Under the pieces are notes generated by a model. The model ran no database searches, was not told where the DNA came from, and was given only the letters and a program-made list of their open reading frames with translations. The position numbers were made by a program, and so were the translations under genes. Shown here one piece after another: positions 1 to 11,348 of a stretch of 64,000 bases of DNA (the stretch's first letter is position 1; every line of letters starts with the position of its first letter). Source of the stretch: Alentia gelatinosa (Eukaryota > Annelida > Polychaeta > Phyllodocida > Polynoidae); contig OX465584.1 of the NCBI GenBank assembly GCA_950022655.1, positions 47,102,723 through 47,166,722 on the forward strand. The letters are read 5' to 3'.

Positions 1-231
1 GGACATCTGTCTACAGATTGTGTCAGTCAACGTGAGGACTAAACCATCGCGTCAGGCAATATAGGGGCATCTATCTACAGATTGTGTCAGTCAACATAGG
101 TACTAAACAAGACACTATGTTGTCCGTCAATGTAGGGAAATCTGTCTTTGCATTGTGTCAGTCAACACAGGAACCAAACCATGGTATCTGTCAATGTAGG
201 AAAATCTGGCTATAGATTGTGTCAGTCAACT
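1..231. repeat. Tandem repeat, ~66 bp unit, about 3.5 copies, cut by window start
   Basis: Four successive blocks share the core ATTGTGTCAGTCAAC, at roughly 16, 76, 154 and 215. Each is preceded by a variant of ATCTGTCTACAG and followed by a variant of ACTAAACC and a CGTCAATGTAGG-like tail. Units are diverged, so this is an old array. It may extend upstream of the window. It ends directly against the TIR of the next element. Confidence 0.8.
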
Positions 232-232
232 T

Positions 233-613
233 GGTGTTTACACTAGACAACTGTATATGGTCTGGCCACTATTCATCAGATAATGCCCGATTATGCAATA
301 TCAGCCACAAAAGTCGTCGACACAAGAGTTTCCTCAAGCGATTTCACTAGACAGCTTTTGACAGAAATTCGGGATGACCTAGTTTCTACAAAATCGTGAA
401 CTGCCTAGACGACTAGCTCAAGCCTGTATGCAATAGTCACCGGCATCAGAGCGTCTCCTATAATCATCAGGTGCCGAATTGTATATCCAGACGATCTGTA
501 GACGCCACGTACTCGGCTTTTACCCTAGATGATTTCCAGCCTTTTACTGCTGAAAGTCGGCAAGTGGTGAAAAATCCAAGAATCACCGTCTATAATCGTC
601 TAGTGTAAACAGC
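233..613. mobile_element. MITE with GTTTACACTAGAC-type terminal inverted repeats
   Basis: The left end GGTGTTTACACTAGACAACT (233-252) is mirrored by AATCGTCTAGTGTAAACAGC (594-613). The 381 bp between them hold no coding capacity. The same TIR bounds elements at 5166-5520 and 32276-32374, so this is a family. No clear target-site duplication is visible, so the superfamily is open; a PIF/Harbinger relationship is only suggested by the similar ends of the 9322-10713 element. Confidence 0.6.
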
Positions 614-1076
614 GGGATGCGCGTCAGGATGCATCGTAGGGTGCATTGTACAAATATTATCCACTGTTGCGATCCAAGCTCAATTTACGATGCGATATCG
701 AGTTTGTGTTGGGAAATGCATTGTAAAGCCTTTCATAGGGCATCGGGAGTTCAGTGGACACCCACTCAGAGCTGTAAATACCTGCATTTATCAGGATTGC
801 AATATTTCTTACAGTTATTCAGAAACTGTCACTATAAATGCCTAATATCCATGTAACCACCACTACCTTTGATGCATCATTCTAGGAAAGATACATCTTC
901 TTATCTAGTGCAAATAATGTCGAAGCCTGCCAAGAAATAAATCAGTTTTCCCGCGATAAACGGATTCTACGGCCATTTTACACGTTCCCTGGTGTTTTAC
1001 CCTCGCCATTAGGTGTGCCGTTCTCAGTCTTATACAAAAAATACCTGCCTAGCTGATTTGCTGAGTCAGCGATAAT
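614..1076. other. Non-coding, nothing recognised
   Basis: No repeat, conserved motif or convincing gene seen. A 79-codon open frame (617-856 +) has no recognisable domain and I treat it as chance. Confidence 0.5.
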
Positions 1077-1154
1077 ATGAGCTGCCTTAATTCAAACGGC
1101 GAAGCGGCATCTGACTTCCGGTCACGTGACTCGACCAGCTCATCAATACGCCGC

Positions 1155-1166
1155 GCCATCTGGCGG
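1155..1166 (-). promoter_or_regulatory. CTCF-like site
   Basis: The minus strand reads CCGCCAGATGGC, one position off the bilaterian CTCF core CCASYAGRKGGC and extended by GCG on the 3' side. It lies 14 bp from a perfect core in the same orientation. Confidence 0.4.
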
Positions 1167-1180
1167 CCATTAACACAAAT

Positions 1181-1192
1181 GCCCCCTGGTGG
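1181..1192 (-). promoter_or_regulatory. CTCF-like site, perfect core
   Basis: The minus strand reads CCACCAGGGGGC, a perfect match to CCASYAGRKGGC. With equal base frequencies about 0.1 perfect matches would be expected by chance in the whole window on both strands. CTCF organises chromatin loops and boundaries in bilaterians. A poly-G tract (near 1207-1218) lies just downstream. Confidence 0.5.
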
Positions 1193-1200
1193 CGACTTGT

Positions 1201-1906
1201 TAAAGCGGGGGGGGGGGCTAAAATTCGATATCAACCATTTGGGATTTCGTTTCGGATTTACTAAAGATATTAAAGGTGGCGCTGGATTTGTGGGCTGAGA
1301 GTTGATGCGCTCATTTGAGCCGCAGGTTGGGCTGACAAATATAGACTTTCCCATTTGGAGTTCGTGATGTGGCCTGAAATCCGCCAGTGATTGTCGGCGT
1401 GCTCAAAGACATTCTGGTGTTCGGCGTATTTTTTAATGAGCGCGAGGTAATTTGCTGATCAAATCAGGGACCCTTTCACGTATTCCATTTTGAGAGTGAA
1501 TTCATGGAGCCTCTCCCGAACGCAGGTGGCATGCATTTCTCATAGTTGGCCGTTAGGTCGAAACTTGGAACAAGAAATGTGGCTCGGGATAAGTGAATCA
1601 TTTTTCAATTCAATAAGTCGCTGGTCGTAAAATGGCTGCCGGGAGACGCTGCAGCGACTGTAGATGAGACAGATGGGTAGCACGTGATAGTCACGTGATC
1701 TATGGCGCATCTGTTATCTCTGTGCTGTAGCTTTTTTTTATCCTTTACCATAGGTTCATAGAGGACGTGTTGTGCATTTCCCTTTCAAGACTACGTCTAT
1801 GATAACATCAATGGTGACTAATGTAAGTCACACAGTAAGAACGTGTCAACTCATACAATACGCGTCTCAGTATCACCTTCCTCTCAACTTTATCTCATTG
1901 TTATGT
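1201..1906. promoter_or_regulatory. Non-coding, with E-box pair and YY1-like site near 1629-1700
   Basis: AAATGGCTGCC (around 1630) resembles a YY1 site. CACGTGATAGTCACGTGATC (1681-1700) contains two CACGTG E-boxes 11 bp apart. A short ATG frame at 1632 stops after 11 codons with no convincing splice donor. The rest shows nothing recognisable. Confidence 0.3.
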
Positions 1907-2836
1907 GGTGTTTCCACCTGCCGACGAAAACCCCGTCGATCATGTGCATCACGTACATAAGTCGGTCAGTGGTCAGAATGTGCCTGTGCTAACAAAGGTT
2001 AACCCCAAAGGACACACTCTGCTTTCACCTGATGATCGATTATGTAGTTCAAGTGCACCGATTATTCAATATGTATCGGACCTGACCAGCCTGAAGATCA
2101 ACCATCCCTTAACTAACATAGACATTGGTGGTGTTGAGAAGAAACCTGTTTTAGAAGGAACTGGAGGTTATCACCGAACGAATTTTGGTCGTCGCCACCA
2201 ATTAATTCAACATGGTATAGAATTTGACACTGCCATCCGATTATTAGATGCTTCAGATTAATCCTTTAAGGAAGGCCGTCTGTTCTATTAACTATAAATT
2301 AAGGCATCACATCCGTAAATGTATGTAGCAAAATTCCAAACCCTGAAATGCATATTTAAAGAAATACTCCATCAGTGTAGATAAGTATCGCTCGTCAGGG
2401 GAAGACGCGTATAAGACTTGCAGTGTCAGCGTTTACCAGTAGGCTGTAAACTTTGCCTAATTATAAGGAAACTAGGTGAGTGATGCATCAGAAAAGCTTT
2501 ACCGCAGAAGGATACATAGTCTTTTGTAATGTAGAAGAGAAAGCATCGTTCACGGTTCTAAAAAATCTCTCAGGCGCTTTCCGTATAAATGCTCGGGACG
2601 TCATCTACTGGGCGTCTACAACTTCATGAGGGTGTCCATTATAAAACGGTATTAAGTCACAAGTCTTAAGCTTTTGATTGGCGAATAAGCCTCAGTTAGG
2701 TACCAAAAAGTCAAAGTTCACAGGGAAAACACCTACTGCAGCTTTTCCACCTACCGATAATGACCACTGATTACGGCATTTTGCACCGCCAACCGATTAT
2801 GCGACAAGTTTAGAGTAATAATCGTCAGGTGGAAAC
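1907..2836. mobile_element. Degenerate TIR element, GTTTCCACCTG family
   Basis: The left end GGTGTTTCCACCTGCCGACG (1907-1926) is mirrored by ATCGTCAGGTGGAAACA (2820-2836). A related stretch starts at 3102 with GCGTTTCCACCTGCTGAC, followed by the same internal words (GATCATGTGCA, ACCCCAAAG, CACACTCTG). A third related end lies at 21044. The interior includes TTAATCCTTTAAGGAAGGCC (around 2260), resembling the ends of the piggyBac-like MITE family, so nested insertions are possible. A 118-codon open frame inside (1905-2261 +) has no recognised domain. Confidence 0.45.
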
Positions 2837-3037
2837 AGAGATGGTCAACGATTTTTCGGCTCTGCCTTATACAATGTGGCACCACCGACCAACGAAATCA
2901 AAGCTCATTTAATTAATCAGTGATGCTCTGCAATTTGCAACCAAAAGTCGGTGAATGTCCACCGCATTTTTGAAAGTGCAGGTTACCAATTATATATCAC
3001 CAACCTTTGAAAAAAACAACACTGACTGACTTTTTAT

Positions 3038-3505
3038 CAGTAGGCTTTTAGTCAGCAGGTGGAAAGCCACAAAGGCAGTTTCCAGATCTCAAGCCTATGC
3101 GGCGTTTCCACCTGCTGACAAAAACCTCAATGATCATGTGCACCCTGCACAAAAATCTGTGGGTGATTCTTCTTGAGAATTTATCCCTATTGATAATTGT
3201 TGACCCCAAAGCACACACTCTGACGACCGATTATGTGTTAGTAGGTTTAACAAATACAACGGTGGAGGTCAGAATAAAAATGATATTTCGATGAAAATGG
3301 AGGTAGTCACCGACCGACTTTTAGCTAACGCCACCAATGAATTTAACCAGGTTTGATTTCATCCGTGGCTTCAAAGATCGGTCGGTTGTACTATATTATG
3401 CAATATTGGAGAGAAAATCGTTAACTCGTTTTGTTTATTTGTTTACACCTGACGATCCTTGTACCAAAAGTGCCACATGATCGGTCGGCGGTGCTAAATG
3501 CCGAT
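3038..3505. mobile_element. Partial copies of the GTTTCCACCTG TIR family
   Basis: A right-type end (TTTTAGTCAGCAGGTGGAAA, around 3046-3065) is followed after about 40 bp by a left-type end (GCGTTTCCACCTGCTGAC at 3102). The sequence after 3102 parallels 1907-2050. GTTTACACCTGACGATCC near 3442 is another family-type end. Boundaries are not resolved. Confidence 0.4.
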
Positions 3506-3541
3506 ATCGATGGTCATAATCGGTAGTTGAAAAAAGTAAAG

Positions 3542-3613
3542 ATCAGGATGTGTGGTCCAAGATGTATATTTGACAAAGGCCAGGATGTGTGGTCCAAGAT
3601 GTACATTTGACAT
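3542..3613. repeat. Direct repeat, ~37 bp, two copies
   Basis: CAGGATGTGTGGTCCAAGAT occurs twice (around 3544 and 3581), each time followed by GTAYATTTGACA. It is a short local duplication. Confidence 0.75.
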
Positions 3614-5165
3614 TTATTTCTACAATTATGAATAGTCATGAAAACAGATTGTCCACGAAGGGAACCGGCAACCGGGCTGATGAGGATTATCAAATTGGTC
3701 ATATAGATTCTAAGTAAAGTTAACAAGTCCCTACTGGCTTGTGGATCCATCTTGGAGCGAGTATATGGATGATGCAAGTTAAACGGCTTTCCGGGACTAT
3801 ATAATGAAATAATAGACGACATAATATATTATATCCGCCATGTTCTTATGTCCATGTAGTAAATTGAGATAGCCATCTCTTCTACACAGATTGCACAGAT
3901 GCTTATATATATGAATATATAAGCTTTCAATTATAAGATTCCCCATACCTTTTTGTCATAACAGCATGTCGATTCAAAATGTCCCTATCAAATGACGATT
4001 TTCCTTTTAACACAAAAGGCAGTTCTGAATCTATAATGATATCAAAGGTTCAACAAAGGTCCTCCTAAATGGAGATCAACAGAGCTATTCCTTTCCTGGA
4101 GAATACACATATCCCATTTCTAAATGTATCATCGGCTTTCAATAAAAAGAAACGGTTCGAATACAAATTTGTAAATCTATTTGGCGGGCACCTTTGAACT
4201 TTAAATACGTTTTTATATCTATATGGCAGTCTGGACAGGCATATTTGAACAGCCTCTATGCCGCTTCATTCGATATGATGTATGACAAACATGTCTAATT
4301 TTGAAGAAATATAGATAGGAATCTATGAAATTTCCTGTAGTGTTGTTTTTCTACTGGGGTTGGTCTATAAGTATCTGTATGATAATTCGGCTTTAATCCC
4401 CTGCAACTGTCCAAAGAATTTTGGAACGTTGGGAAATAAGCGATGCACAGCATGTTTTACTATATACGGAAAGCCTGTTGTACTTCATCTATATAGATTT
4501 CTATACCCCGAATACCCCGAAAGAGAGAATATACAAATTACATTCTGATTTTTGGGGTATTTTAAAGGGAAACTCCTGTGCTAGACGGAAAAGGCAAAAA
4601 ACAAAAAATTTGCCGGTAATTACTATGGCAACGATGATGCATGGCCCCCAGAAGTGTCGTTGGCTGTTCTAAATATTAGATGCTGTTGACGTACACATGG
4701 CTTGTTTAAGGCAAACAAATGTGACATGATGTGCAATAAAATTACATTTTGTATCTGAAAACACAGGTTTTGTAACAAGAGAAAACACATCTGACAAAAT
4801 CTGCAGAGCAATTTTAACAAGACGAATGTGATTCACCAATTATACGCCAATGATTAAAAAAATAGGAGTTTCTAATGAAAATAGGTTTAATACAACTGTT
4901 CGCAACCTGTGAAAAGGCCATGTTTTTCAGTAGAACCCATTTACATCGGTGTTCTTTCCACAGCCGGTGGTAATATCGAAAATGACGATATATGCATTTT
5001 ACAGCTCGGCACGTTTTTCTAAATCAAGAACCTTTCGGGCAAGGGAATAACTCTAATCTGGAGTTTACACCAGATGACTGAAAACACGACGTCTAGCGAA
5101 AAGCCTGAAATTGGCGCTCTCCAAGAAAAGGGCGTCACAAAATCGTTGATCCAAGAAGTGCTTCA
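3614..5165. other. AT-rich non-coding, nothing recognised
   Basis: No convincing genes, no structured repeat. GAGTTTACACCAGATGACT near 5063 is an isolated relic of the GTTTACAC-type TIR. Confidence 0.5.
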
Positions 5166-5520
5166 AGCGTTTACACTAGATGATTAGTGCAGATTATTCA
5201 ATATTATTTATTTTTATTATATTATTTATATCGCCTGTTAATCCTAGTATTGTGTTGGGAACATGTAATAATCGGTCGGCAGTGCCAGATTCTATAATCG
5301 TATGTCAAAATTTGTAGCTGTAAACTAGGCCTAAGTCTAAGTCGTACTGTCGGAGCGCACTTCCAATTATTCTCATCCAAAGTTCTCAGCCTTTTGTACC
5401 ATAAATACGTGCCTCAACCTCCGGCGTCTGGACCTATTCAATACGATACAAAAGACCTCGAACGGTGATCCCTACGGACTCAGTATCTACGTTTTCCCTT
5501 AATTATCTAGTGTAAACGCC
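5166..5520. mobile_element. MITE with GCGTTTACACTAGAYGATTA inverted repeats
   Basis: The left end GCGTTTACACTAGATGATTA (from 5167) and right end TAATTATCTAGTGTAAACGC (to 5519) are inverted copies with one mismatch in 20. The 355 bp body is non-coding. It belongs to the same family as 233-613 and 32276-32374. Target-site duplication is not evident. Confidence 0.65.
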
Positions 5521-7363
5521 GGGAAAGTGAGACTGTCTGGGGGAAGGCCGCAGTGTAGACAGGTCAACTCCACACACGTCCATGTACGTCTCCAGCTTCC
5601 CGATCCACTGTAATGAATACAGAGGTGACAGAGAATAAATAAGCACCGGAGACCTGGTAGCAGCCAATGGCTGTATAAACATGGCCATTGGGTGCACTGA
5701 TAAGGCGAGGCCAGCCTGTGCCTTTGCCTCTCGCGAATATCACACAAATCTTTCCACCTGTCCACCTCGGCACCTACAAAATGGGCCCGGCCCGTCATAT
5801 CCGACGTTTTAGCGCTAGGCATGCATTAAGTAGTTATCAAAATAGTATCCCGATTTGCTGTGTGATGGAAATGTTGACGTTTTACTGACAGCATATAGAT
5901 AAGGATTTTATAGACGTCATCTGCCAATATGCAACAGTAAACGGGGAAAGGTTTTTTTAGATGACCATTAGATACCCTTATTTTGTGGGAATCAAAGGAT
6001 CTGTCGTAAAGGTAATACCCCGGTACTGGAGTGCAATCTGCTCCATCATCCATTTACGGTTGACTGTTGGTTAATGATAATGCGGGATTCACACATAGGG
6101 ATTGATAAACCTGAGACTGGTTTGCTTCACACCTTTTTCTCACTCTCAGCAGGGTTTTTTTGCTGTTCCCAGTCTCAATAAAAGATGGCCGATTGGATAC
6201 ACATGGAAACACATACCGGGTTCAAAGTCTCAATGTCCCGTAGGGCAGGGAATAGTGTAGATGAAGTGGGGACCCTCCTTATGTCAACACTCTACCTCAG
6301 ATTCAAGTTCCCTTCAGGTGAGGGATCTGAATAATATGTGGTTTTGCTTGCTGGCGTCCTATTGGATATATTGGGTAATTAATTGGCAACTTAGCGTGGG
6401 TGCATTTGTTTCAACAAAATGCCCCTACAGATTTTGAATACGAGTTGAAATCAAAACCTCTGAGATTTTGTTCCTCGTTAGGGATAATCGTTGCTGCCAA
6501 TTACAGGTGAACAGTATTTGTCTCAGGGAAATTGAACCCTACCATTCGGATGAGGGGATTGTGCTCCTGTACAGAATCGCAGTGGAATAAATGGTCCGGG
6601 AGGTACATGAATCACTCCATCTGAATTCCACTTAATATTTAACCGGATTCAACAATGAGAACCTGAAAAAGTGTCAATAGCAGTTATTTTAAAAACTCTG
6701 TATATTTCAAAACTTTTTTTTATTCTTTTTTATTTAGACGTTTGAATTCGATTACAAATCGTTCTTCTATACAAACGGAACAATGTTGAACACAAAAATA
6801 GTCTCATATCAGTATAACAGTTTCATACTCTTACACATGAGATAGAGCAGGTTCATAAATGATGAGAATACATACAGATGAACTACGTAAATAAACATGG
6901 TCTATGTTCACAATTGCATTGGCCGATCGGTGTTATAGGCCTGGTATACCTAACAGTGAATACCATCTGTTAATGTAATACTCCCTAATTTTCCTTTCCG
7001 AATGACTATGGCCCAAAATGAGCATTTTCCTCTGGCCGACCAAAATGGCACCAATTTATTGAGTTCTCCTATTAGTCGGTCGGTGGTGGCTAAGAAATGC
7101 ACGTCGGCGTCTAACGATCGGTGAGAGTGCAGTGTATGCCTCATTTTTTGCTGCACTTGATGTTCGGTCGTTCGGTGTTGGCTTCATTACATTAACTATG
7201 CACAATTAATCAGTGAACATTTCTCTGCATGCCTATTTCAATTAACTGATCTGGTGTTGGTGGTTCCCGACTGCAGATCGGTGGCGTATAGTCGGCCAGT
7301 TGACAATGGCCTTTACTGGAAACAGTTGGAACAGCATGATTTGGTGGAGTGGAAACTGAGCTA
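5521..7363. other. Non-coding; relics of TIR-element sequence, otherwise nothing
   Basis: Small overlapping open frames around 5500-5890 occur on both strands and look like chance. Words such as AGTCGGTCGGTGGTGG (around 7072) recall the interior of the 3102-3505 element, suggesting eroded transposon copies. No gene recognised. Confidence 0.4.
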
Positions 7364-8485
7364 CACTGTAAAAAATTTCCGTAAAATATACAGGATACTA
7401 CCGTAAACATGGACGGTATATCACTGTAATCTTATCCACAGTTCTATACCGTATATTTGATACCAAAAAAACGGTATTAAACTGAAAAATTATTCAGGAC
7501 TGTAATCCACCCAATCTACGGTCAGTTTACAGTATAAATCTGTAAACATGGACATATTAGATACACTTAGATTAACTCCAATATCAGCAACAAATCAAAG
7601 TGGAGAATAAAATGCAAGAGTTAACTTCATCAAAATGTGTAATAGATATTCATCGAGCTCCTGTGAAGTTTCTGCCATTTAGAGCACATTTATTCTCAAG
7701 TTGTCATGACATCAATATCATAAAGGGGATTAGACACCACTTTCATAGGACATTTCTAAAAGATATGTAGGATTGACTTCATCCTACTATATCAAATGCA
7801 GCCTTGTACTGTCAAATTCTGATGAGTATTCCTGTAAAATAGTTTGAACTAATAACATTATAGTTGAAAAACTTAAATGTTGAAATATCATTGATAATAA
7901 TTATTAATGATACTGATAAGCCAATAGGCTGATAGAGAATATGTATGGTGGTAGCCAATACAAAATATTCACTTTTATATCCATAATCTCCTAGGGGCCA
8001 TTCATAAAATGCCATGTGCACTGAGGAGGGGGGGAATCGGAGGGTCAAGGATTTAGGAAATTCTGCATATGCTCTTTCTTTGATCAATTGCATAAAGGTT
8101 TGGGAGGAGGGGTTGGAGGTTTGAAATTTCAGAAATTCTGTATACATACTCTATAGGTGGCCCTCTACATATAACAATTCTCAAGAACCTCAATAACAAG
8201 ATTTCTGGTATATGTATAATGAAGGGCTGTGCATATAGTATATTTCATACAGGTTTGCTCCTCTGTATTTACAGGTATGAACCGTTTTCAAAATACAGTT
8301 TATTACAGTGAAAATTCATGGTCTGAAATATATTACAGGTTTAAACCGTTAGGAAAATACAGTCTAGGACAGTTATAATTTACGGTCAAAAATATATTAC
8401 GGTCACCCGTACAATTTACGGTATTTCCCTGGCACCCCAGTTGCCTGGGAAATACCGTAAAATTCACGGGAAATTTTTTAAAGTG
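7364..8485. mobile_element. Non-autonomous CACTA/CMC-like DNA transposon
   Basis: The element begins CACTGTAAAAAATTTCCGT (7364) and ends with the inverted counterpart CGGGAAATTTTTTAAAGTG (to 8485), so both termini are CACT. The dinucleotide TA flanks both sides. Motifs such as CCGTAAA, TACAGT and ACGGT recur within about 200 bp of each end in both orientations, like the subterminal repeats of CACTA (EnSpm/CMC) elements. There is no transposase frame in 1122 bp, so movement would need an enzyme in trans. The superfamily call rests on termini only; a Tc1/mariner-like TA target is the main alternative. Confidence 0.55.
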
Positions 8486-8830
8486 TATTCAACAGGTATT
8501 CTGGACACCCCTCTACATCCTCCCTGCTGGCATAGGCTTTACCTGTGAGTGTTATGCGCAACTGTCATTATGCTGGTAGAATTTTCTTCTGCCTCATTCA
8601 TGGTTACCCCTCCGGTTACTGGAGAACCCGCCCCAAAATTGCTCCATAATTTCAGATGAGAATTTTTTCCGTCTTGGACAAGTCACACAGTATGTTAGTC
8701 CCGAATACTTTCCGATGATTAACAAATCCTTTCTTTAACAGTATTCATCAATTTTTGTATCCAGAGATCAGATGTACACATGGGCATGCAATTGCATTTG
8801 CAGATGTGGATCGATAATGTGGCCTCCAAT
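8486..8830. other. Non-coding spacer, nothing recognised
   Basis: Ends with CAATTAAG (8827-8834), which spans the left edge of the segmental duplication and recurs at its right edge. Confidence 0.5.
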
Positions 8831-9321
8831 TAAGTCTAATAGTTATTCATCCATATGTATATTTACACTATACCCAAATTGGGAAAGTTTTCCATATTGT
8901 GAGAGTGATTTTTGAGGCGAAAAAATCCCAGGGAGACTTCGTTTTGGGGCGAGTCTTTCAGTATTCCCCCTACCACCTACCTCTCACCTAGCACCAAGCT
9001 ACATTAAGCTTAATGCGAAATGCCTTCCCGGGCCCACCCCAGAAGGAAACTCATGTAATGTGACATTCACAATTACCTGTATTCGGGGTCGTGTATCCTA
9101 TTAGACCGAGCTCTAGGTGCCTGTACGGCCGCCCATCGCATCAAAACCCTGGTAATCTAAGCAAAATGATAGCAGGCCAACCGTAAACATTTCAGGGAAC
9201 CTTCACAGATGGCCCGTAATGAAGATGGAAACCGAGGAGGAGGTGGAGGTCGGTGGATGGGTCTCTGCGTACAACACTGGGAAATTGTGTTGATGGAAGT
9301 ATGCTCCCGCAGTACGTCTCA

Positions 9322-10713
9322 GGCCCAGTTTACACCTACCGATTTTGACCACCGATTGTAGAATCGGGCACCCCCGACTGATTATTACATATTCCCAATA
9401 AAATAATGGTGTAAACAGCAAAAATTACCTGTTCAATGATTTCTGAACCCTAAAGTGCGTAATCTGACACCCCCGATCGATTTATAAAGCCACCGATACA
9501 ATCAAAAATGGGTAGTGTCATCGATTATCGGTACCAATTTTTTCTTGGAGAACACCACCAACCGAACTAAGCCTTAACGATATTCAATCGGTGCGTTTTC
9601 CGTCACCAGGTGTAAAGATCTGGCACCGCGGACCGATTTCTGAGACCACCGACAAAATCAACCCAGGTTGAACCAATCAGTGATGCAATGCAGACCTGAA
9701 TGTATTTCCACCAGTGCAGATAAAATGTATGATCGGTCGTCAGATGCAAACGTCTCACTGACATACATTGTCAGCAAATAATGGTACCAATATTTTCCCG
9801 AGGAGCCCCTCTGACCAACGTTTCTCCCCGATGATTTAGGTTGTAAACTCTGCCTACCTTACCCCTTGTTTTGTTCACACGACTAATAAACGCAACAATT
9901 ATCTATCGGGATGACCTGCAATAATTGTGACGCCATGTGTGATGTTCATGAGAAAAATCATCGACCAAGCATGGAAATGTGTTGTTTACACCTGACGATT
10001 TTTCATTGGGAACGTAAAATAATTTAGGGTGGACCACAACCACATCACCGCCTAAAATCCTTTGGACCTTTTAGTTTATACCTGACGATTTTCTTTTATG
10101 GAGAACGGGTTTATCAATCTTTAAGCTTGATGATGCACCAGTTATGTCCGTGTACAAAGCCAGATTGTAATGCTTATATGTCCTCCGTTCACTTTTATAG
10201 TTTTTGATTATGGAACGCGCGATCAGCCCTTGTATAAAATACTGACAACTATAAATATTCTAAATCACTAACTAAGAGCAAACTGCAAAATAGTATTTTG
10301 CTCCTTTGATTCTAATATTGATTTTAAGGGATTCTACTTTTGAATCTTGCCTTGGTGTCAACTGAACAATATGATGTGTTTTGTACATTGCTTGTATCAA
10401 AGTCATGCTGTGTCAGTATCAAGAAATCTATCTATATTTGGTTGGTAGCATTGAACCCAAGTAGTTTGATATTGATGACTGATTGGGTTGGGCCATGAAA
10501 ATCAGCTGGTCTCTGTTGAGGCCTAAGCCACCTTTGTTGACACCCTAAGCTTGCATGTAAAGCTAACTTGTGTGTGATGATGTGCCATTATTGAAGAAAA
10601 TCAATAGAGAAATGTAAAAGTGGGATGTTAAAAAAAATACCAACACTGACCTCGCCGCGCGTGGTGCTAAATTCGACTGTCGTTGACAAAAGTCGTCTGG
10701 TGTAAACAGTGGC
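9322..10713. mobile_element. PIF/Harbinger-like element inside duplication copy 1
   Basis: The left end GGCCCAGTTTACACCTACCG pairs imperfectly with the right end GGTGTAAACAGTGGC. The right end is followed by TTA (10714-10716). The left flank is TCA here but TTA in the duplicate copy, so the original target duplication was TTA, as expected for PIF/Harbinger. The body contains repeated words such as CACCTGACGATTTT and GATCGGTCGTCAG, and no transposase frame, so the element is non-autonomous. Confidence 0.6.
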
Positions 10714-11313
10714 TTATGAGGTCTCTACTGCTACTACAGCTAAAGCCTTCAGCGTGGTACCACTCCAGTAGACGATATAGAGAAATGGGGAACTAGAATT
10801 ATGCGTATATAAATGGAGTATTATAGACGAGATTACACTTTTATGCGTTGGGCTATACCAGAGAGTAATGAATAACTAAAAGAAAATCCCGACCCCTAGA
10901 ATTCTTTCAGAGATTACGTCGACAGATATTCCCCAGAAGAGCCACACCACGTTTCTTTTCAATAATGCATGAAGCTGTGAAGCCAGAGAAGACATCAAAG
11001 ATTGTACCGCTCAGCGGGGAGGGCCACCGATAAAAGTGATTCAAGACAGGGTTCAGGCTTTCCTCAGAAATAAGAAACTCATCAATGAAGACTAAAATCT
11101 CGTTTAACAGAAAAAGCGAGGGAATTCTTTTCTATTAGACATTTAAGCCTTGTCTGTTGACATTCAGTTCAGACAAGCGTGCGAAAATTCGGTGCAACAT
11201 ACAAGCTCTGGTTGTAGAGATATTCACGGAAAACCAGACAAGCTGCTAATGATCAAACTGATTTATAGGGGGAAATTATGCATTGATATAGAGGCGAATA
11301 TTTTGGCATGGTT

Positions 11314-11348
11314 GCAACGTTTCGTCTTACTTCATTAAACCTCTTCAG
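11314..11348 (-). other. Hammerhead-ribozyme-like core, in repeat
   Basis: The minus strand reads CTGAAGAG, a weak stem-loop, then GACGAAACGTTGC. This fits the conserved order CUGANGA - helix II - GAAA of hammerhead ribozymes, but the pairing partners for helices I and III are not obvious. The same arrangement is found at 25338-25372 and, decayed, near 56331-56358. Hammerheads are known in Penelope-like retroelements and retrozymes; that source is inference. Confidence 0.25.

Larger units (their letters stand above)
1077..1200. promoter_or_regulatory. Promoter/insulator-like cluster: ETS, E-box, two CTCF-like sites
   Basis: A GC- and CpG-rich patch stands out from AT-rich surroundings. It holds an ETS-type site ACTTCCGG (1114-1121) abutting a palindromic E-box TCACGTGA (1122-1129), a YY1-like GGCGGCCATTA, and two CTCF-like cores on the minus strand (listed separately). 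This combination is typical of animal housekeeping promoters and boundary elements. No transcript or splice site can be tied to it here, so function is inferred from motif clustering alone. Confidence 0.4.
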
